A stretch of DNA of 64,000 nucleotides from Candidatus Carbonibacillus altaicus (GTDB lineage: Bacteria; Bacillota; Bacilli; Thermicanales; DSM-22653): NCBI GenBank assembly GCA_003050645.1, contig PEBX01000004.1, forward strand, positions 1-64,000, in the 5' to 3' direction. How positions within the stretch are numbered: the stretch's first letter is position 1; each line of letters begins with the position of its first letter. The position numbers and the translations under genes are program-made. A model generated the notes under the pieces. That model had not been told where the DNA came from. It was given only the letters and a program-made list of their open reading frames with translations, and did no database searches. Positions 34,616 through 43,698 of the stretch are shown piece after piece.

Positions 34616-35809
34616 TTACAGGAAGCGTCCTTTTCTGAGCACAATCGATACACCGCCGATTTGCCAGAGATAACGCATATCGGAAAGACGTTTCATCACC
34701 GAGGCCCAGAAACCGTAAAGCTTCATCTTCCCGACAATACCGATCCCTTCCCAGCGGCCGAGGGATGCGAGCGTCCCTAAGAGATGCGGTTCAAACGGCT
34801 TCATCGGCTGATTGCGGATGAGGGATAGCAAATTGTAAGCACAGGCTTTCCCTTGCTGCGTCGCAAGCTGAGCAGTCGGCGGATACGGTCGCCCTTCTTT
34901 GTTAAAGATGACCGAACTATCCCCGACGACAAAAACATTGTCATAACCCGGGGCCCTGAGATAGGCATCGACTTTGACTCTTCCGCGCACCGTTTCCAGT
35001 CCCGATGCTTCTACGATGCGATTCCCGCGCACTCCACCCGTCCAGATCACCGAATACGAGGGGATATGCGTCCCGTCGGCGAGCGTAATACCGTCTTTCG
35101 TACAGGACTGAATGGGGGTATTCGTATAGACCTCAACGCCCATCTCCTTCAAGCGTTCCATAGTGTAAGCCACAAGCTTCGGATCAAAACCGGGCATCAC
35201 GGAGGGCGCTGCCTCCACGCTGATTAAGCGCACTTTTTCACGTGGAATGTCAAACGTACGGCATAATGCTGGCAACCGTTCGGCGAGCTCGGTGACAAAT
35301 TCAATCCCGGTAAAACCCGCTCCACCTACGACAATGGTCGTAAACGCCGGGTTATCGGGGTTTTCATGGTAGCGGGAAAACATGTACTCAATGTGTTCGC
35401 GAATGACACGCACGGCATTCAAACTGCGAATGCTAAAGGCATGTTCCCTTAACCCTTCGATGCCGAACGTCTCCGGCTCGCTTCCCAGGGCCACAACAAG
35501 GTAATCATAATCGAGAACGCTGCCATCTGCGAGCTGAACCGAACGCGTGTCCAAATCAAAACCAGCGACAGTCTGGTGCACAAACGTAATACGATCAAAA
35601 TCAAGAAGATCTTTTAAATCGATCCGCACTTTATCATCCGTAGTCGTACCCGCAGCCGGCTCATGCAGGTGCGTGGTCATATAATGGTAATCGTGTTTGT
35701 TGACGAGGACGACCTCGGCTTCATTGTAGGACATCTGACGCTGGAGTTCGATCGCCGTCATAAGTCCACCGTACCCCGCACCTAAAATGACGATTTTAGG
35801 GGCGCTCAT
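34616..35809 (-). CDS. Type II NADH dehydrogenase-like FAD oxidoreductase
   Basis: 397 residues. Two Rossmann motifs (KIVILGAGYGGLMTAIELQR; TIVVGGAGFTGIEFVTELAE) for FAD and NADH, the dinucleotide-binding VVGDSSVI, and a C-terminal amphipathic, basic tail that would hold the protein to the membrane face. Such enzymes pass electrons from NADH to menaquinone without pumping. B. subtilis has YumB at the same place. Start taken as the ATG of MSAPK with AAGGA ten bases upstream; a GTG three codons earlier sits too close to it. Confidence 0.88.
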   Translation of the reverse strand: MSAPKIVILGAGYGGLMTAIELQRQMSYNEAEVVLVNKHDYHYMTTHLHEPAAGTTTDDKVRIDLKDLLDFDRITFVHQTVAGFDLDTRSVQLADGSVLDYDYLVVALGSEPETFGIEGLREHAFSIRSLNAVRVIREHIEYMFSRYHENPDNPAFTTIVVGGAGFTGIEFVTELAERLPALCRTFDIPREKVRLISVEAAPSVMPGFDPKLVAYTMERLKEMGVEVYTNTPIQSCTKDGITLADGTHIPSYSVIWTGGVRGNRIVEASGLETVRGRVKVDAYLRAPGYDNVFVVGDSSVIFNKEGRPYPPTAQLATQQGKACAYNLLSLIRNQPMKPFEPHLLGTLASLGRWEGIGIVGKMKLYGFWASVMKRLSDMRYLWQIGGVSIVLRKGRFL

Positions 35810-36062
35810 CCATATCACATCCTTCTCCCGATCGATTTATTTTTAGGTTACCCAAATCATGAACATAAAAATTGTCAAACATCGTTCCGTATTTCACAAT
35901 ATCGTGCGAGCAGTGTCTTCATGTCTTTACTCCTATTGTATGCCAAATAAACTGCTTTGGCAAGGGGGATATAGGAAAATCCGGATCAACAGGTCTTTAT
36001 TTATCCGATGAAATCGCATATAATAAAATTGTGTGTTTTGATGAGGGTGCGGAGGTGTTTAT
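35810..36062. other. Divergent control region of the two flavin oxidoreductases
   Basis: 253 AT-rich bases. Minus strand: a perfect TTGACA, and upstream of it TTGTGAAATA, the half site of the Rex (NADH-sensor) box, but no clear second half or -10 box. Plus strand: TATAAT at 36019-36024 before yumC with a poor -35. Nothing else seen. Confidence 0.35.
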
Positions 36063-37055
36063 ATGGAGGAAGTACGTGAAATTATGGACATAACGATTGT
36101 CGGTGGCGGTCCCGCCGGACTTTTTGCTGCTTTTTACGGGGGAATGCGTCAGGCTTCCGTAAAGATTATTGAAAGTATGCCTCAGCTTGGCGGGCAGCTT
36201 GCAGCGCTTTATCCGGAAAAATATGTGTATGACGTCGCAGGCTTTCCGAAAATCAAAGCACAGGAGCTCGTCAACAATCTCGTGGAGCAGGCCATGATGT
36301 TCAAACCGACGATTTGTCTAGGCGAGAAAGTTCTTAAAATCACAAAGGACGAGGCAAGCGGCATTTTTACCTTAACGACAGATAAAGGCGAACATGCATC
36401 TCGAGCCGTCATCATTGCCGCCGGTGTCGGCGCGTTTGAACCAAGACGTCTCACGGTTCCAGGGACAGAACGTTTTGAAGGAAAAAATCTTCACTACTTT
36501 ATGAAACATCTGGATCAATTTAAAGGCCAACGCGTCGCCGTTCTGGGCGGTGGGGATTCGGCCGTCGACTGGGCGCTTATGTTGGAACCGATCGCTTCAG
36601 AGGTCCATCTGATCCATCGGCGTGATACGTTCCGGGCCCATGAAGCCAGTGTGGTTAAGCTTCAAAACTCACGCGTTAAGATCTGGACACCCTATGAAGT
36701 GAAAGCTGTCGAAGGTACAGTGCAAATCGAGACTGTCGTCATTCAAAAAGGTGAAGAGACGACTGCGATCCCGGTCGATGCGGTCATCGTCAGCTACGGG
36801 TTTGTCTCTTCGCTCGGCCCGATTCAAGATTGGGGTCTTATGCTGGAGAAAGGCTCGATCGTCGTCAACAGCCGTATGGAGACGAACATACCCGGCATTT
36901 ATGCTATCGGTGACATCAACACATACGAGGGCAAGATCAAACTGATTGCCGTCGGGCTGGGCGAAGCTCCGACTGCCGTGAACAATGCCAAAAATTATAT
37001 CGATCCAACGGTACGCGTTCAGCCGCAGCACTCCAGTTCCATGACCTTTGCTTAA
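36063..37055 (+). CDS. yumC: Ferredoxin--NADP reductase, thioredoxin-reductase type
   Basis: 330 residues, the B. subtilis YumC class of FAD enzymes that reduce ferredoxin or flavodoxin with [23 protein letters not shown] binds [17 protein letters not shown] is typical, [17 protein letters not shown] binds NADPH, and the redox CxxC of true thioredoxin reductase is absent, as expected. The C-terminus [16 protein letters not shown] and [15 protein letters not shown] is conserved. GGAGGT lies seven bases before the ATG. Ends at a shared terminator with yutM. Confidence 0.95.
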   Translation: MEEVREIMDITIVGGGPAGLFAAFYGGMRQASVKIIESMPQLGGQLAALYPEKYVYDVAGFPKIKAQELVNNLVEQAMMFKPTICLGEKVLKITKDEASGIFTLTTDKGEHASRAVIIAAGVGAFEPRRLTVPGTERFEGKNLHYFMKHLDQFKGQRVAVLGGGDSAVDWALMLEPIASEVHLIHRRDTFRAHEASVVKLQNSRVKIWTPYEVKAVEGTVQIETVVIQKGEETTAIPVDAVIVSYGFVSSLGPIQDWGLMLEKGSIVVNSRMETNIPGIYAIGDINTYEGKIKLIAVGLGEAPTAVNNAKNYIDPTVRVQPQHSSSMTFA

Positions 37056-37114
37056 CGAACGTATGCATGCGACCCAAAACAGAGCGTGTGAATTCTTTTC
37101 CCACTGAATGAGAG

Positions 37115-37164
37115 AAAAGGCTTGCCTGCGATCGGCGTGATCGTTCGGCAAGCCTTTTAATTTT
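37115..37164. terminator. Bidirectional terminator between yumC and yutM
   Basis: AAAAGGCTTGCC (37115-37126) and GGCAAGCCTTTT (37147-37158), perfect 12-base arms with AT-rich flanks, between two convergent genes. Confidence 0.92.
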
Positions 37165-37181
37165 AAACATCCATATCGCAC

Positions 37182-37517
37182 TTACGCTTCTTCTGCCAGG
37201 CGGAATGACGAACCGCAGCCGCAGCTCGGAATCGCCTTTGGGTTACGAATGGCAAACCCCGACTCGTGACCGTCTTGGATAAAATCAATCTCGACCCCGT
37301 CGACGTACGGTAGGCTGGTTTCATCCACAACCAGCCGCACACCATGCTGCTCGATAATCTGGTCGGTATCATGGGGCTTAAGCTCCAGTGACAATCCGTA
37401 AGAAAAGCCGCTGCAGCAGCTCGGTTGAACTCCGAGGCGTAGATAACCCTCCTCGACATGTTCCGCCTGCATCAGCTCCCGGATCTTCAGACTGGCCTGT
37501 TCGGTTAACATAACCAT
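37182..37517 (-). CDS. yutM: HesB/IscA-type iron-sulfur carrier
   Basis: 111 residues. The three conserved cysteines are present: one in the SCCSG block and two in the C-terminal CGCGSSF. A-type carriers hand Fe-S clusters made by the Suf system (here at 50-55 kb) to targets such as LipA. Same position as yutM in B. subtilis. Start chosen at the ATG of MVMLTEQ, eleven bases after AGGAAGG; an ATG eight codons upstream has no ribosome site. Confidence 0.88.
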   Translation of the reverse strand: MVMLTEQASLKIRELMQAEHVEEGYLRLGVQPSCCSGFSYGLSLELKPHDTDQIIEQHGVRLVVDETSLPYVDGVEIDFIQDGHESGFAIRNPKAIPSCGCGSSFRLAEEA

Positions 37518-37893
37518 CGCAGTGATCGCCTTCCTGCTCATGTGTCCGATCGAATGTTTTCACGAGACATCATGAGGGAAGTCGATCGTCACCTCCTTTG
37601 TCATCTAAATTATAAAGTAAAGATTGACCTATTTTGAACGTCCTGTGACACCTAGCCTTATTATACACTACACAACACGTAAAAATCAATGCAAACGTAC
37701 AAAAGCGTAAAGGAGACCGCCGAAGTTTCTGGCTTTGTGGCTAGCAAAATATTTTTCTACGTTTTATAATAGGTTTTATAAAGCTTGTGAATCAATCACC
37801 TATAGTACTGACAAGTTTCGATAGAACAGACAAGATCGAACGCGACGTTAAGTCTTCAACCAAACACCGCGCAACCTTAAGGATGCGTTCTGT
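37518..37893. other. Intergenic region before the MqnE-like pair
   Basis: 376 AT-rich bases with TATAAT at about 37764-37769 on the plus strand and a weak -35 (TAGCAA). A TATTATA also lies near 37664. No RNA gene or ORF is convincing. Confidence 0.35.
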
Positions 37894-39030
37894 ATGAAGC
37901 GCAACGTTTCTAAAGAAAGGGGGAGGCGCGTGTCCATCGCCTTATCCAACCTTACCGATATTCGCGAGAAAGTGGAGGCCGGAGAGCGGCTGACATTTGA
38001 AGATGGGATGCGTCTTTTAACATCCAACGACCTTTATACGATCGGGCAGTTGGCCGATCTCGTGCGCGCTCGCAAAAACGGTGATATCGTCACCTTTATC
38101 GTGAATACGCACCTCAATTATACGAACATCTGCTACCTCGACTGTAAATTATGCGCCTTCGGTGTCAAGCCGGATCAACCGAAAGCCTATGCGCTCTCCC
38201 TCGCTGAGTTGGAAAAAAAGTTTGACGAAATGAAGGGAAAAGGGTTTACTGAACTGCACATCGTCGGTGGTGTCAACCCCCGCCTGCCTTTTTCTTATTA
38301 TGAAGAAATGCTGCGCATGGCCAAGGCAGCGATGCCGGACGTGCATATCCAAGCCTTTACCGCCGTGGAACTCGATTATCTCTCCCGCGTCGTTCATCTC
38401 CCTTTAGAAGAAGTGATTGACCGCCTGCGCGCAGCCGGTCTCGGTTCGATCCTAGGTGGCGGCGCTGAAATCTTTGATCCAGAGATCCGGAGCATCATCT
38501 CCGGTCATAAGACGTCAGCCGAACGCTGGCTTAAGATCCATCGGCATGTCCACCGCCTGGGGATGCGTTCCAATGCTTCGATTTTGTACGGATCGATCGA
38601 ACGGCCGGAACATGTCATCGACCACCTTCTGCGCCTGCGCGAGTTGCAGGATGAGACCGGTGGCTTTGATGCTTTCTTTGGCTTTGCCTTTCATCCGGAA
38701 AATACGACCCTCGGCAGGGAATATCACATCACCGGCGAGACGACCGGACTGTATGACCTAAAACTTCTCGCCACAGCCCGCCTGATGCTCGATAACTTCC
38801 AACATATCCGGGCTTTCTGGATGATGATCGGCCTCAAACTGGCGCAAGTCTCCCTGTATTTCGGGGTGGATGACCTGGATGGAACGGTCATGGAAGAACA
38901 GATCGTCCACGACGCTGGCTCGCAAGCACCGCAGATGACGCCGAAAGAATCGTTTATCAACATGATTCGTGAAGCCGGACGCATTCCCGCCGAACGCGAC
39001 ACGCTATACCGTATATTAAAAACATATTAA
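37894..39030 (+). CDS. Aminofutalosine synthase-family radical SAM enzyme, copy 1
   Basis: 378 residues of the MqnE/MqnC/CofH radical SAM group, which carries out steps of futalosine-route menaquinone synthesis. The cluster cysteines C80, C84 and C87 (NICYLDCKLCAFG) are intact. The C-terminal half, with ILGGGAEIFDP, RELQDETGGFDAFF, MLDNFQHIRAFW and DDLDGTVMEEQIVHDAG, is MqnE-like; the cluster loop NYTNIC and the GGVNPRLPF motif are nearer MqnC. So this copy could do either step. Start: ATG at 37894 with AAGGA ten bases upstream, or a GTG at 37930 close to GGGGGAGG. Copy 2 follows 72 bases later. Confidence 0.85.
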   Translation: MKRNVSKERGRRVSIALSNLTDIREKVEAGERLTFEDGMRLLTSNDLYTIGQLADLVRARKNGDIVTFIVNTHLNYTNICYLDCKLCAFGVKPDQPKAYALSLAELEKKFDEMKGKGFTELHIVGGVNPRLPFSYYEEMLRMAKAAMPDVHIQAFTAVELDYLSRVVHLPLEEVIDRLRAAGLGSILGGGAEIFDPEIRSIISGHKTSAERWLKIHRHVHRLGMRSNASILYGSIERPEHVIDHLLRLRELQDETGGFDAFFGFAFHPENTTLGREYHITGETTGLYDLKLLATARLMLDNFQHIRAFWMMIGLKLAQVSLYFGVDDLDGTVMEEQIVHDAGSQAPQMTPKESFINMIREAGRIPAERDTLYRILKTY

Positions 39031-39070
39031 TTTAAATCATTGAAGAAACGATGAAGGAGGTGAAGACTGG

Positions 39071-39106
39071 ATGAGCAATCTTTTTTGCTCGTCCAGCCCA
39101 GGATGA
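39071..39106 (+). CDS. Possible 11-codon leader peptide coupled to the second MqnE-like gene
   Basis: MSNLFCSSPG plus one Gly-stop boundary: a very short frame from an ATG ten bases after GGAGGTG, whose TGA overlaps the ATG of the next gene in an ATGA. The strong ribosome site belongs to this ATG (or a CTG at 39067) and not to the ATG at 39103, which has none of its own. A translated leader or a remnant of a frameshifted start would both look like this. Confidence 0.35.
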   Translation: MSNLFCSSSPG

Positions 39107-40212
39107 CCATTCAACTTGCCCCGCAAGATACAGCCCTGTTCTCTATTATCGATAAAGTCATGCGCGGTGAACGGTTGACCTTAGAAGATGGTCTGGTGCT
39201 TTATGCCTCGCCCGACCTGCTCACCATCGGTCAGCTCGCCGATTATGTAAACCAGCAAAAAAACGGCAACAAAGTGTACTTCATTGAAAATATGTACATT
39301 AACCCGACCAACGTCTGCGAGGCAAACTGTGCCTTTTGCGGTTTTAAGCGCAAACCCGGCGAAGAAGGTGCCTATACGATGCACCCCGAAGATGTGCTCG
39401 CCTATGTAGAGGAGCGCATGACGCCGGGAATTCGTGAGTTTCATATCGTGGGCGGGCACAACCATCTGGAACCGTTCGATTACTATGTGAACACGATTCG
39501 GACGCTCAAGGAACATTATCCACACATTACGATTAAGGCGTACACCGGCGCGGAGGTCGTCTTTTTCAGTAAAATCTCCGGCAAGTCCGTGCAGGAAGTA
39601 CTGGAGACGCTGATCGAAGCCGGACTCGCCACCCTTCCGGGCGGTGGCGCAGAAATTCTCTCCGAACGCTATCGTTTGAAAATGAGCCCGGATAAAGCCA
39701 GTACCGAAGAATGGCTGGACGTTCATCGCACCGCACATCACCTCGGCTTAAAAACGCACGCCACGATGCTATACGGTTCGATCGAAACATACGCCGAAAG
39801 GCTCGAACATATGCTTCATATTCGCAACCTGCAGGATGAAACGGGCGGTTTTCTCGTCTTTATCCCGCTCGCCATGCAACCGCGTTCGGTCACGGCCAGC
39901 ATTAAAAAACGGACGTCTGCTTACGATGATTTGCGCACCATCGCCATCTCCCGCCTCATGCTCGATAATGTCCCGCACATCAAGTCGTACTGGATTAATA
40001 TCGGGACGCAACTGACCCAGCTTTCCCTTACGTTCGGTGCCTCGGACGTGCACGGGACCCTGGTCGAAGAACGGATCAGTCACGCAGTGGGGGCCCTCAC
40101 TCAATCAGCGCTCACCCGTGACGAGCTCGTCTGGTTGATTCAGGGTGCGGGCAAGATTGCCGTCGAACGGGATACATTTTATAACGAGGTTCATGTGTAC
40201 AAGAACGCATAA
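39103..40212 (+). CDS. mqnE: Aminofutalosine synthase-family radical SAM enzyme, copy 2
   Basis: 369 residues. Cluster cysteines C72, C76, C79 in INPTNVCEANCAFCGFKRK; GEEGAYTMHPEDVL, REFHIVGGHNHLEPFDYYV, IKAYTGAEVVFF and TLPGGGAEIL match MqnE, which joins SAM to 3-(1-carboxyvinyloxy)benzoate to make aminofutalosine. It is a clear paralogue of copy 1, with the same frame of motifs throughout. The ATG chosen is coupled to a short upstream frame; TTG at 39085 and CTG at 39067 are in-frame alternatives. No mqnA, B or D gene is in the window. Confidence 0.85.
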   Translation: MTIQLAPQDTALFSIIDKVMRGERLTLEDGLVLYASPDLLTIGQLADYVNQQKNGNKVYFIENMYINPTNVCEANCAFCGFKRKPGEEGAYTMHPEDVLAYVEERMTPGIREFHIVGGHNHLEPFDYYVNTIRTLKEHYPHITIKAYTGAEVVFFSKISGKSVQEVLETLIEAGLATLPGGGAEILSERYRLKMSPDKASTEEWLDVHRTAHHLGLKTHATMLYGSIETYAERLEHMLHIRNLQDETGGFLVFIPLAMQPRSVTASIKKRTSAYDDLRTIAISRLMLDNVPHIKSYWINIGTQLTQLSLTFGASDVHGTLVEERISHAVGALTQSALTRDELVWLIQGAGKIAVERDTFYNEVHVYKNA

Positions 40213-40288
40213 AGCGCATATAACGTATATAACCCATATAACGCATATAACACGTAAAACACATAAAACACGCAAAACGCATAAAATG
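40205..40288. repeat. AT-rich 9-10-bp tandem repeats after mqnE
   Basis: Units such as CATATAACG and ACATAAAAC repeat about nine times from the last codons of the gene to the terminator. Confidence 0.8.
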
Positions 40289-40328
40289 AAAAATCCCCTT
40301 CGTCGGGCAACGCGTGGGGATTTTTATA
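40289..40328. terminator. Bidirectional terminator between mqnE and yuzB
   Basis: AAAAATCCCC (40289-40298) and GGGGATTTTT (40316-40325), perfect 10-base arms, T/A-rich on both sides, between convergent genes. Confidence 0.9.
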
Positions 40329-40344
40329 TTGCTTTACGCATCCA

Positions 40345-40587
40345 TCAACCATCGAGCGCTTCGTCCTCGGCCAGTTTTTCGATGATGCGCGCATAAAGCA
40401 TTTCATCCTCGTCAGCTTCGACGTACGTACCGTTGACAAGCGCATAAGGATGAAGGAAACATTCACTGCAATGAGAAAGACAGCCGTATTCAATCACATC
40501 TATATCTGGTCTTTCGAGCAGTCGCTCATAGGTCTTCTGACTTAATGAAGCGATATTGCTGACACAAAATTCAACTATTCCGTACAC
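40345..40587 (-). CDS. yuzB: DUF1450 family protein YuzB
   Basis: 80 residues. The pattern VEFCVSNIAS, IEYGCLSHCSECFLHPYALVNG with four cysteines is that of YuzB/DUF1450, likely a small metal- or Fe-S-binding protein of unknown task. The GTG at 40585-40587 follows GAAGGTGG and aligns with the B. subtilis start; the longer frame upstream is not used by relatives. Confidence 0.88.
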   Translation of the reverse strand: MYGIVEFCVSNIASLSQKTYERLLERPDIDVIEYGCLSHCSECFLHPYALVNGTYVEADEDEMLYARIIEKLAEDEALDG

Positions 40588-40959
40588 GGTGCCACCTTCT
40601 TCGTCCATTCTTGCTGGCCGTCTCGAGCGAAGGATCCGACAAGAATAGCTTACCACATTATGCAGTCGGTGGCGAGTCCGAGAGATGACATGGAACGGTT
40701 TTTATATTATAATAAGATTGATTCTCAATAACTGTATGGCATGATCCCTTTGACAATGAGAGACATGATTCAGCGGTTTTTAGAACTCTCTATCGCAGAT
40801 ACTTTCAATGAGCCTCGTGACACACAGAGCTGGTGTTTTTTAACACCTGAACCTGGTATCTTCTGAACCTGGTATCTTCTGAGCCTGGTATCATATTAGA
40901 ACGCATGACGAGCACACGGCCGAATCCAGTATAAGCACATGACGTAAGGAGTGACCGGG
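40588..40959. other. Intergenic region before yutI with a 16-bp tandem repeat
   Basis: 372 bases. Three copies of a 16-base unit (CTGAACCTGGTATCTT, 40847-40894) follow directly on a palindrome GGTGTTTTTTAACACC (40832-40847). TATAAT-like AT runs and ATTGATTCTCAAT lie near 40705-40735. No gene seen; possible regulator site for the Fe-S gene yutI. Confidence 0.6.
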
Positions 40960-41187
40960 ATGATGATAGAACGACGCGTAAGAAGGGTGATTGAACAACT
41001 CAGGCCAACCATTCAACGCGATGGGGGCGATATCGAGCTCGTCGATATTATGGACGATACCGTCCACATTCGTTTTCACGGAACGTGCATCATCTGTCCG
41101 AGTTCAGAAGTTACCTTAAAAGCCGGCATCGAACAGGCGATAACCTCTATGGTACCGGAAATCAAAGAAGTCATCCGCGTCCCTTAA
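40960..41187 (+). CDS. yutI: NifU C-terminal domain Fe-S scaffold/carrier
   Basis: 75-76 residues, all of it a NifU C-terminal domain: LRPTIQRDGGDIELVDI and the CxxC pair C43/C46 in HGTCIICPSSEVTLK. Such proteins carry 4Fe-4S clusters; B. subtilis YutI is the counterpart at the same place. Start taken at the ATG eight bases after AAGGAG. Confidence 0.92.
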   Translation: MMIERRVRRVIEQLRPTIQRDGGDIELVDIMDDTVHIRFHGTCIICPSSEVTLKAGIEQAITSMVPEIKEVIRVP

Positions 41188-41267
41188 ACAATACTTTTGA
41201 CTTCTAACATGCTGCTCTATCTATAGTATACGGTTCTAGATTGTTCCAGGCAGATTTACACATTGGT

Positions 41268-42131
41268 CTAAGACTCAAACCATGAAATTGGCTCGATATC
41301 ATGATGGTACGTCTTCTCTATAAGCTGGCGCAGACGAGCAATCGTCTTTCCGCGCCGCTTTTCTTGTTCCAAAACACGGTGCAACCCGGCAGGATCCTCT
41401 TCCAGCGTCCGGGAAAGATTACTTACAAGCTCCATGTATGTCTCCGGAAATACGAGCAGTGTGTAGAGATAGGGGCTTTCCTGGCGATTTAGGGGACGGA
41501 TCGCACTGTAATGCCGGATCATATCAAAAAGCGCTTCGTCGATCATCTCTCCTTTGGCGGACGCGCCCTCCAGGCCCGTACTTCTCTCCCCGGATTCCAA
41601 CGTCTGCCTGAGCCAAGCGGCAAGATCACGCACTGGGAGATCGATAGCCAGACGTTCCGGATAGCGAAGCGGCATCCGACCACTGGTAAGCGCCTCAGCG
41701 TCAAACCAGTCATAAGGCATACGGTCGTAGACGACCGAAGCCAGTTCGCGCAAATAACTATATGACTTTTTATTATAATGATCTTGCAAATAATACAGAA
41801 CCGTTTGACCGAGATGCTGAAAGTACGTATGATAATGAAGAACGACATGGGCTTCTACCGGGTAAGCATCCGGTCTCTCCATGACTTTCTGGTACCAGCT
41901 GTGCGCCTGTTTTAACGTCTTGTACCATCGTTCTACCATTTGCGTGAAAAGCACCCGACGGGACGTCCAAATCTCGGCCGCCCCTTGCGTGCGCAGGTGT
42001 AGATCGGCGAGAACTGCCGCTAACAGCCGTCTGTCCGCTGTCGACCCGTCGGGTTCCGATGCGCTTACGTTATCGTCCGGTACTGCGAAAGGCTCAAGTT
42101 GTGTGCGAACCCACCGTATAAATGAATCCAC
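41268..42131 (-). CDS. YutH-like (CotS-family) spore coat protein, N-lobe missing
   Basis: 287 residues, not recognised with certainty. The run LAAVLADLHLRTQGAAE, MPYDWFDAEALTSGRMPL and ERLAIDLPVRDLAAWLR resembles the kinase-like CotS/YutH family, where it would be the second lobe; the position just before yutG is that of yutH. Relatives have about 340 residues and a nucleotide-binding first lobe, which is absent here, and the GTG start has its own GGGGGAG site, so the short form seems real. No kinase activity is expected. Confidence 0.5.
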   Translation of the reverse strand: MDSFIRWVRTQLEPFAVPDDNVSASEPDGSTADRRLLAAVLADLHLRTQGAAEIWTSRRVLFTQMVERWYKTLKQAHSWYQKVMERPDAYPVEAHVVLHYHTYFQHLGQTVLYYLQDHYNKKSYSYLRELASVVYDRMPYDWFDAEALTSGRMPLRYPERLAIDLPVRDLAAWLRQTLESGERSTGLEGASAKGEMIDEALFDMIRHYSAIRPLNRQESPYLYTLLVFPETYMELVSNLSRTLEEDPAGLHRVLEQEKRRGKTIARLRQLIEKTYHHDIEPISWFES

Positions 42132-42300
42132 CGTCTCCCCCCTCTGCCTGCCTCTTTTTGACAGTAACAGTAACCTTCAAGCGATAGCGTCTTCCGCAAA
42201 AATATCCTATCTATGACATTCTATGATGCTCCATCACCAATCATACGTGGGAGAAGGTCTAGATCAATCAGGATTCTCCGCATAAAGGAAGGTGCTTTAA

Positions 42301-42924
42301 GTGGCCTACAAATATTTCCCCGATTACGATAAAGCGCTCAAAGAAAAAACGCTCAGTCTGTTAACCGAGCGCGGTGTCAGTATTGAAGATATAGCAGAAC
42401 TCGTCCTGTTTTTACAAAAAAAGTATCATCCTGACTTGACCCTGGATGAATGCGTCTATAATGTTAATCGCGTGCTAGATAAACGCGAAATACAAAACGC
42501 CATTCTGACCGGTATTCAGCTCGATCTTCTGGCCGAACAGGGAAAACTTTTGTCTCCTTTACAGGAGATGATCGCGTGCGACGAAGGCCTCTACGGCATC
42601 GACGAAGTGCTAGCGCTGGCTATCGTCAACGTCTACGGCAGTATCGGCTTTACCAACTACGGTTATGTCGATAAAATGAAACCCGGCATTTTACAAAAAC
42701 TGAACGATCACAGCCAGGGCGATGTCCACACATTTTTAGATGATATCGTCGGAGCCATCGCCGCAGCTGCAGCCAGCCGGTTAGCGCACACCCGCGCGCA
42801 TAAAGGCGCGCAAGATGCGGAAGATACGAAAGATGCGGAGGATACACCTCCATCGTCCGATGCCTCTCCATCCCTTACCGGCCCGAAACCATCAATCGCC
42901 GAGATAGGCAAGGAGCGCCGGTAG
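42301..42924 (+). CDS. yutG: Phosphatidylglycerophosphatase A-like protein YutG
   Basis: 207 residues. The first 160 match the PgpA-like YutG family: ERGVSIEDIAELVLFLQKKY, LTLDECVYNVNRVLDKREIQ and NAILTGIQLD, DEGLYGIDEVLALAIVNVYGSIG. The tail (about 165-207) is charged and partly repeated (DAEDTK). Membrane phosphatase function is known only for distant relatives. GTG start with GGAAGGTG. The last 33 bases overlap the end of yutF on the other strand. Confidence 0.85.
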   Translation: MAYKYFPDYDKALKEKTLSLLTERGVSIEDIAELVLFLQKKYHPDLTLDECVYNVNRVLDKREIQNAILTGIQLDLLAEQGKLLSPLQEMIACDEGLYGIDEVLALAIVNVYGSIGFTNYGYVDKMKPGILQKLNDHSQGDVHTFLDDIVGAIAAAAASRLAHTRAHKGAQDAEDTKDAEDTPPSSDASPSLTGPKPSIAEIGKERR

Positions 42925-43698
42925 ATCATCGAAGAGGAGCGGTGTGTGTGCTCTGATCTCGCCTTCTTTTACCGCCGCGCTCACGCCGGTACGCACAAGC
43001 ACCCCCAGCATACCGATCTCGGAGGCCGCCGGAATATCTGTCTCAAGCGAATCGCCAAGCATGAGCGCGTCGTCCGGCGAAGCGCCAAAGCGCGCGAGCG
43101 CTGCCTGTAACATGGCCGGTCGAGGCTTCCCGATCACCTCTGCCGCTTTGCCGCTTACACCTTCGAGCAGCCGAACGATACTGCCATTCCCCGGATGAAA
43201 ACCATCTTCGACTGGAAGGCGCAAATCGACATTGGTCGCATAAAATTGGGCCCCGTGCTGCAAAGCCAACGCTGCCCGGGCCAGCGCATCATAACACAGT
43301 GAACGGTCCAAACCGACACATACGGTATCGGCCTCCCGCCAGTCTTCGACCAGCCGAAAACCCTTACGCTTAAGCGGTTCCAGAAGCCCTTCTTCGCCGA
43401 TAGCCAACACGCTGGCAGAAGGTCGTTCGCGTACAAGTACATCGACCAGTGCCTGCGGTGAGGTATACACCTCATCTTCCTCGATGTCAAGCCCCAGATG
43501 ACTTAGATCACGGGCAATCGCCCGGGGTGTTCGGGTGGCATTGTTGGTGAGGATTAAGAAGTTGCGCTCCGCCCGCCGCAACGTTTGGATGAGCACATCC
43601 GCTCCGGGCAAAGCCTGTCCTCCGCGGATGAGCGTCCCATCCAGGTCAATCAGCCACAGACGTGCAGTTCGAAGACGTTCGAAGCGCTCATCCTTCAA
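42892..43698 (-). CDS. yutF: HAD-IIA family phosphatase YutF
   Basis: 268-270 residues. HAD motifs in order: DLDGTLIRGG (nucleophile Asp), ILTNNATRTP, IGKPRPAMLQAAL (Lys) and LMLGDSLETDIPAA. This is the NagD/pNPPase-like class acting on small phosphates. Start is a TTG; the one at 43696-43698 is eight bases after AGAAGG and the one at 43704 only two. It overlaps yutE by several bases. Confidence 0.92.
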   Translation of the reverse strand: MKDERFERLRTARLWLIDLDGTLIRGGQALPGADVLIQTLRRAERNFLILTNNATRTPRAIARDLSHLGLDIEEDEVYTSPQALVDVLVRERPSASVLAIGEEGLLEPLKRKGFRLVEDWREADTVCVGLDRSLCYDALARAALALQHGAQFYATNVDLRLPVEDGFHPGNGSIVRLLEGVSGKAAEVIGKPRPAMLQAALARFGASPDDALMLGDSLETDIPAASEIGMLGVLVRTGVSAAVKEGEIRAHTPLLFDDLPALLAYLGD

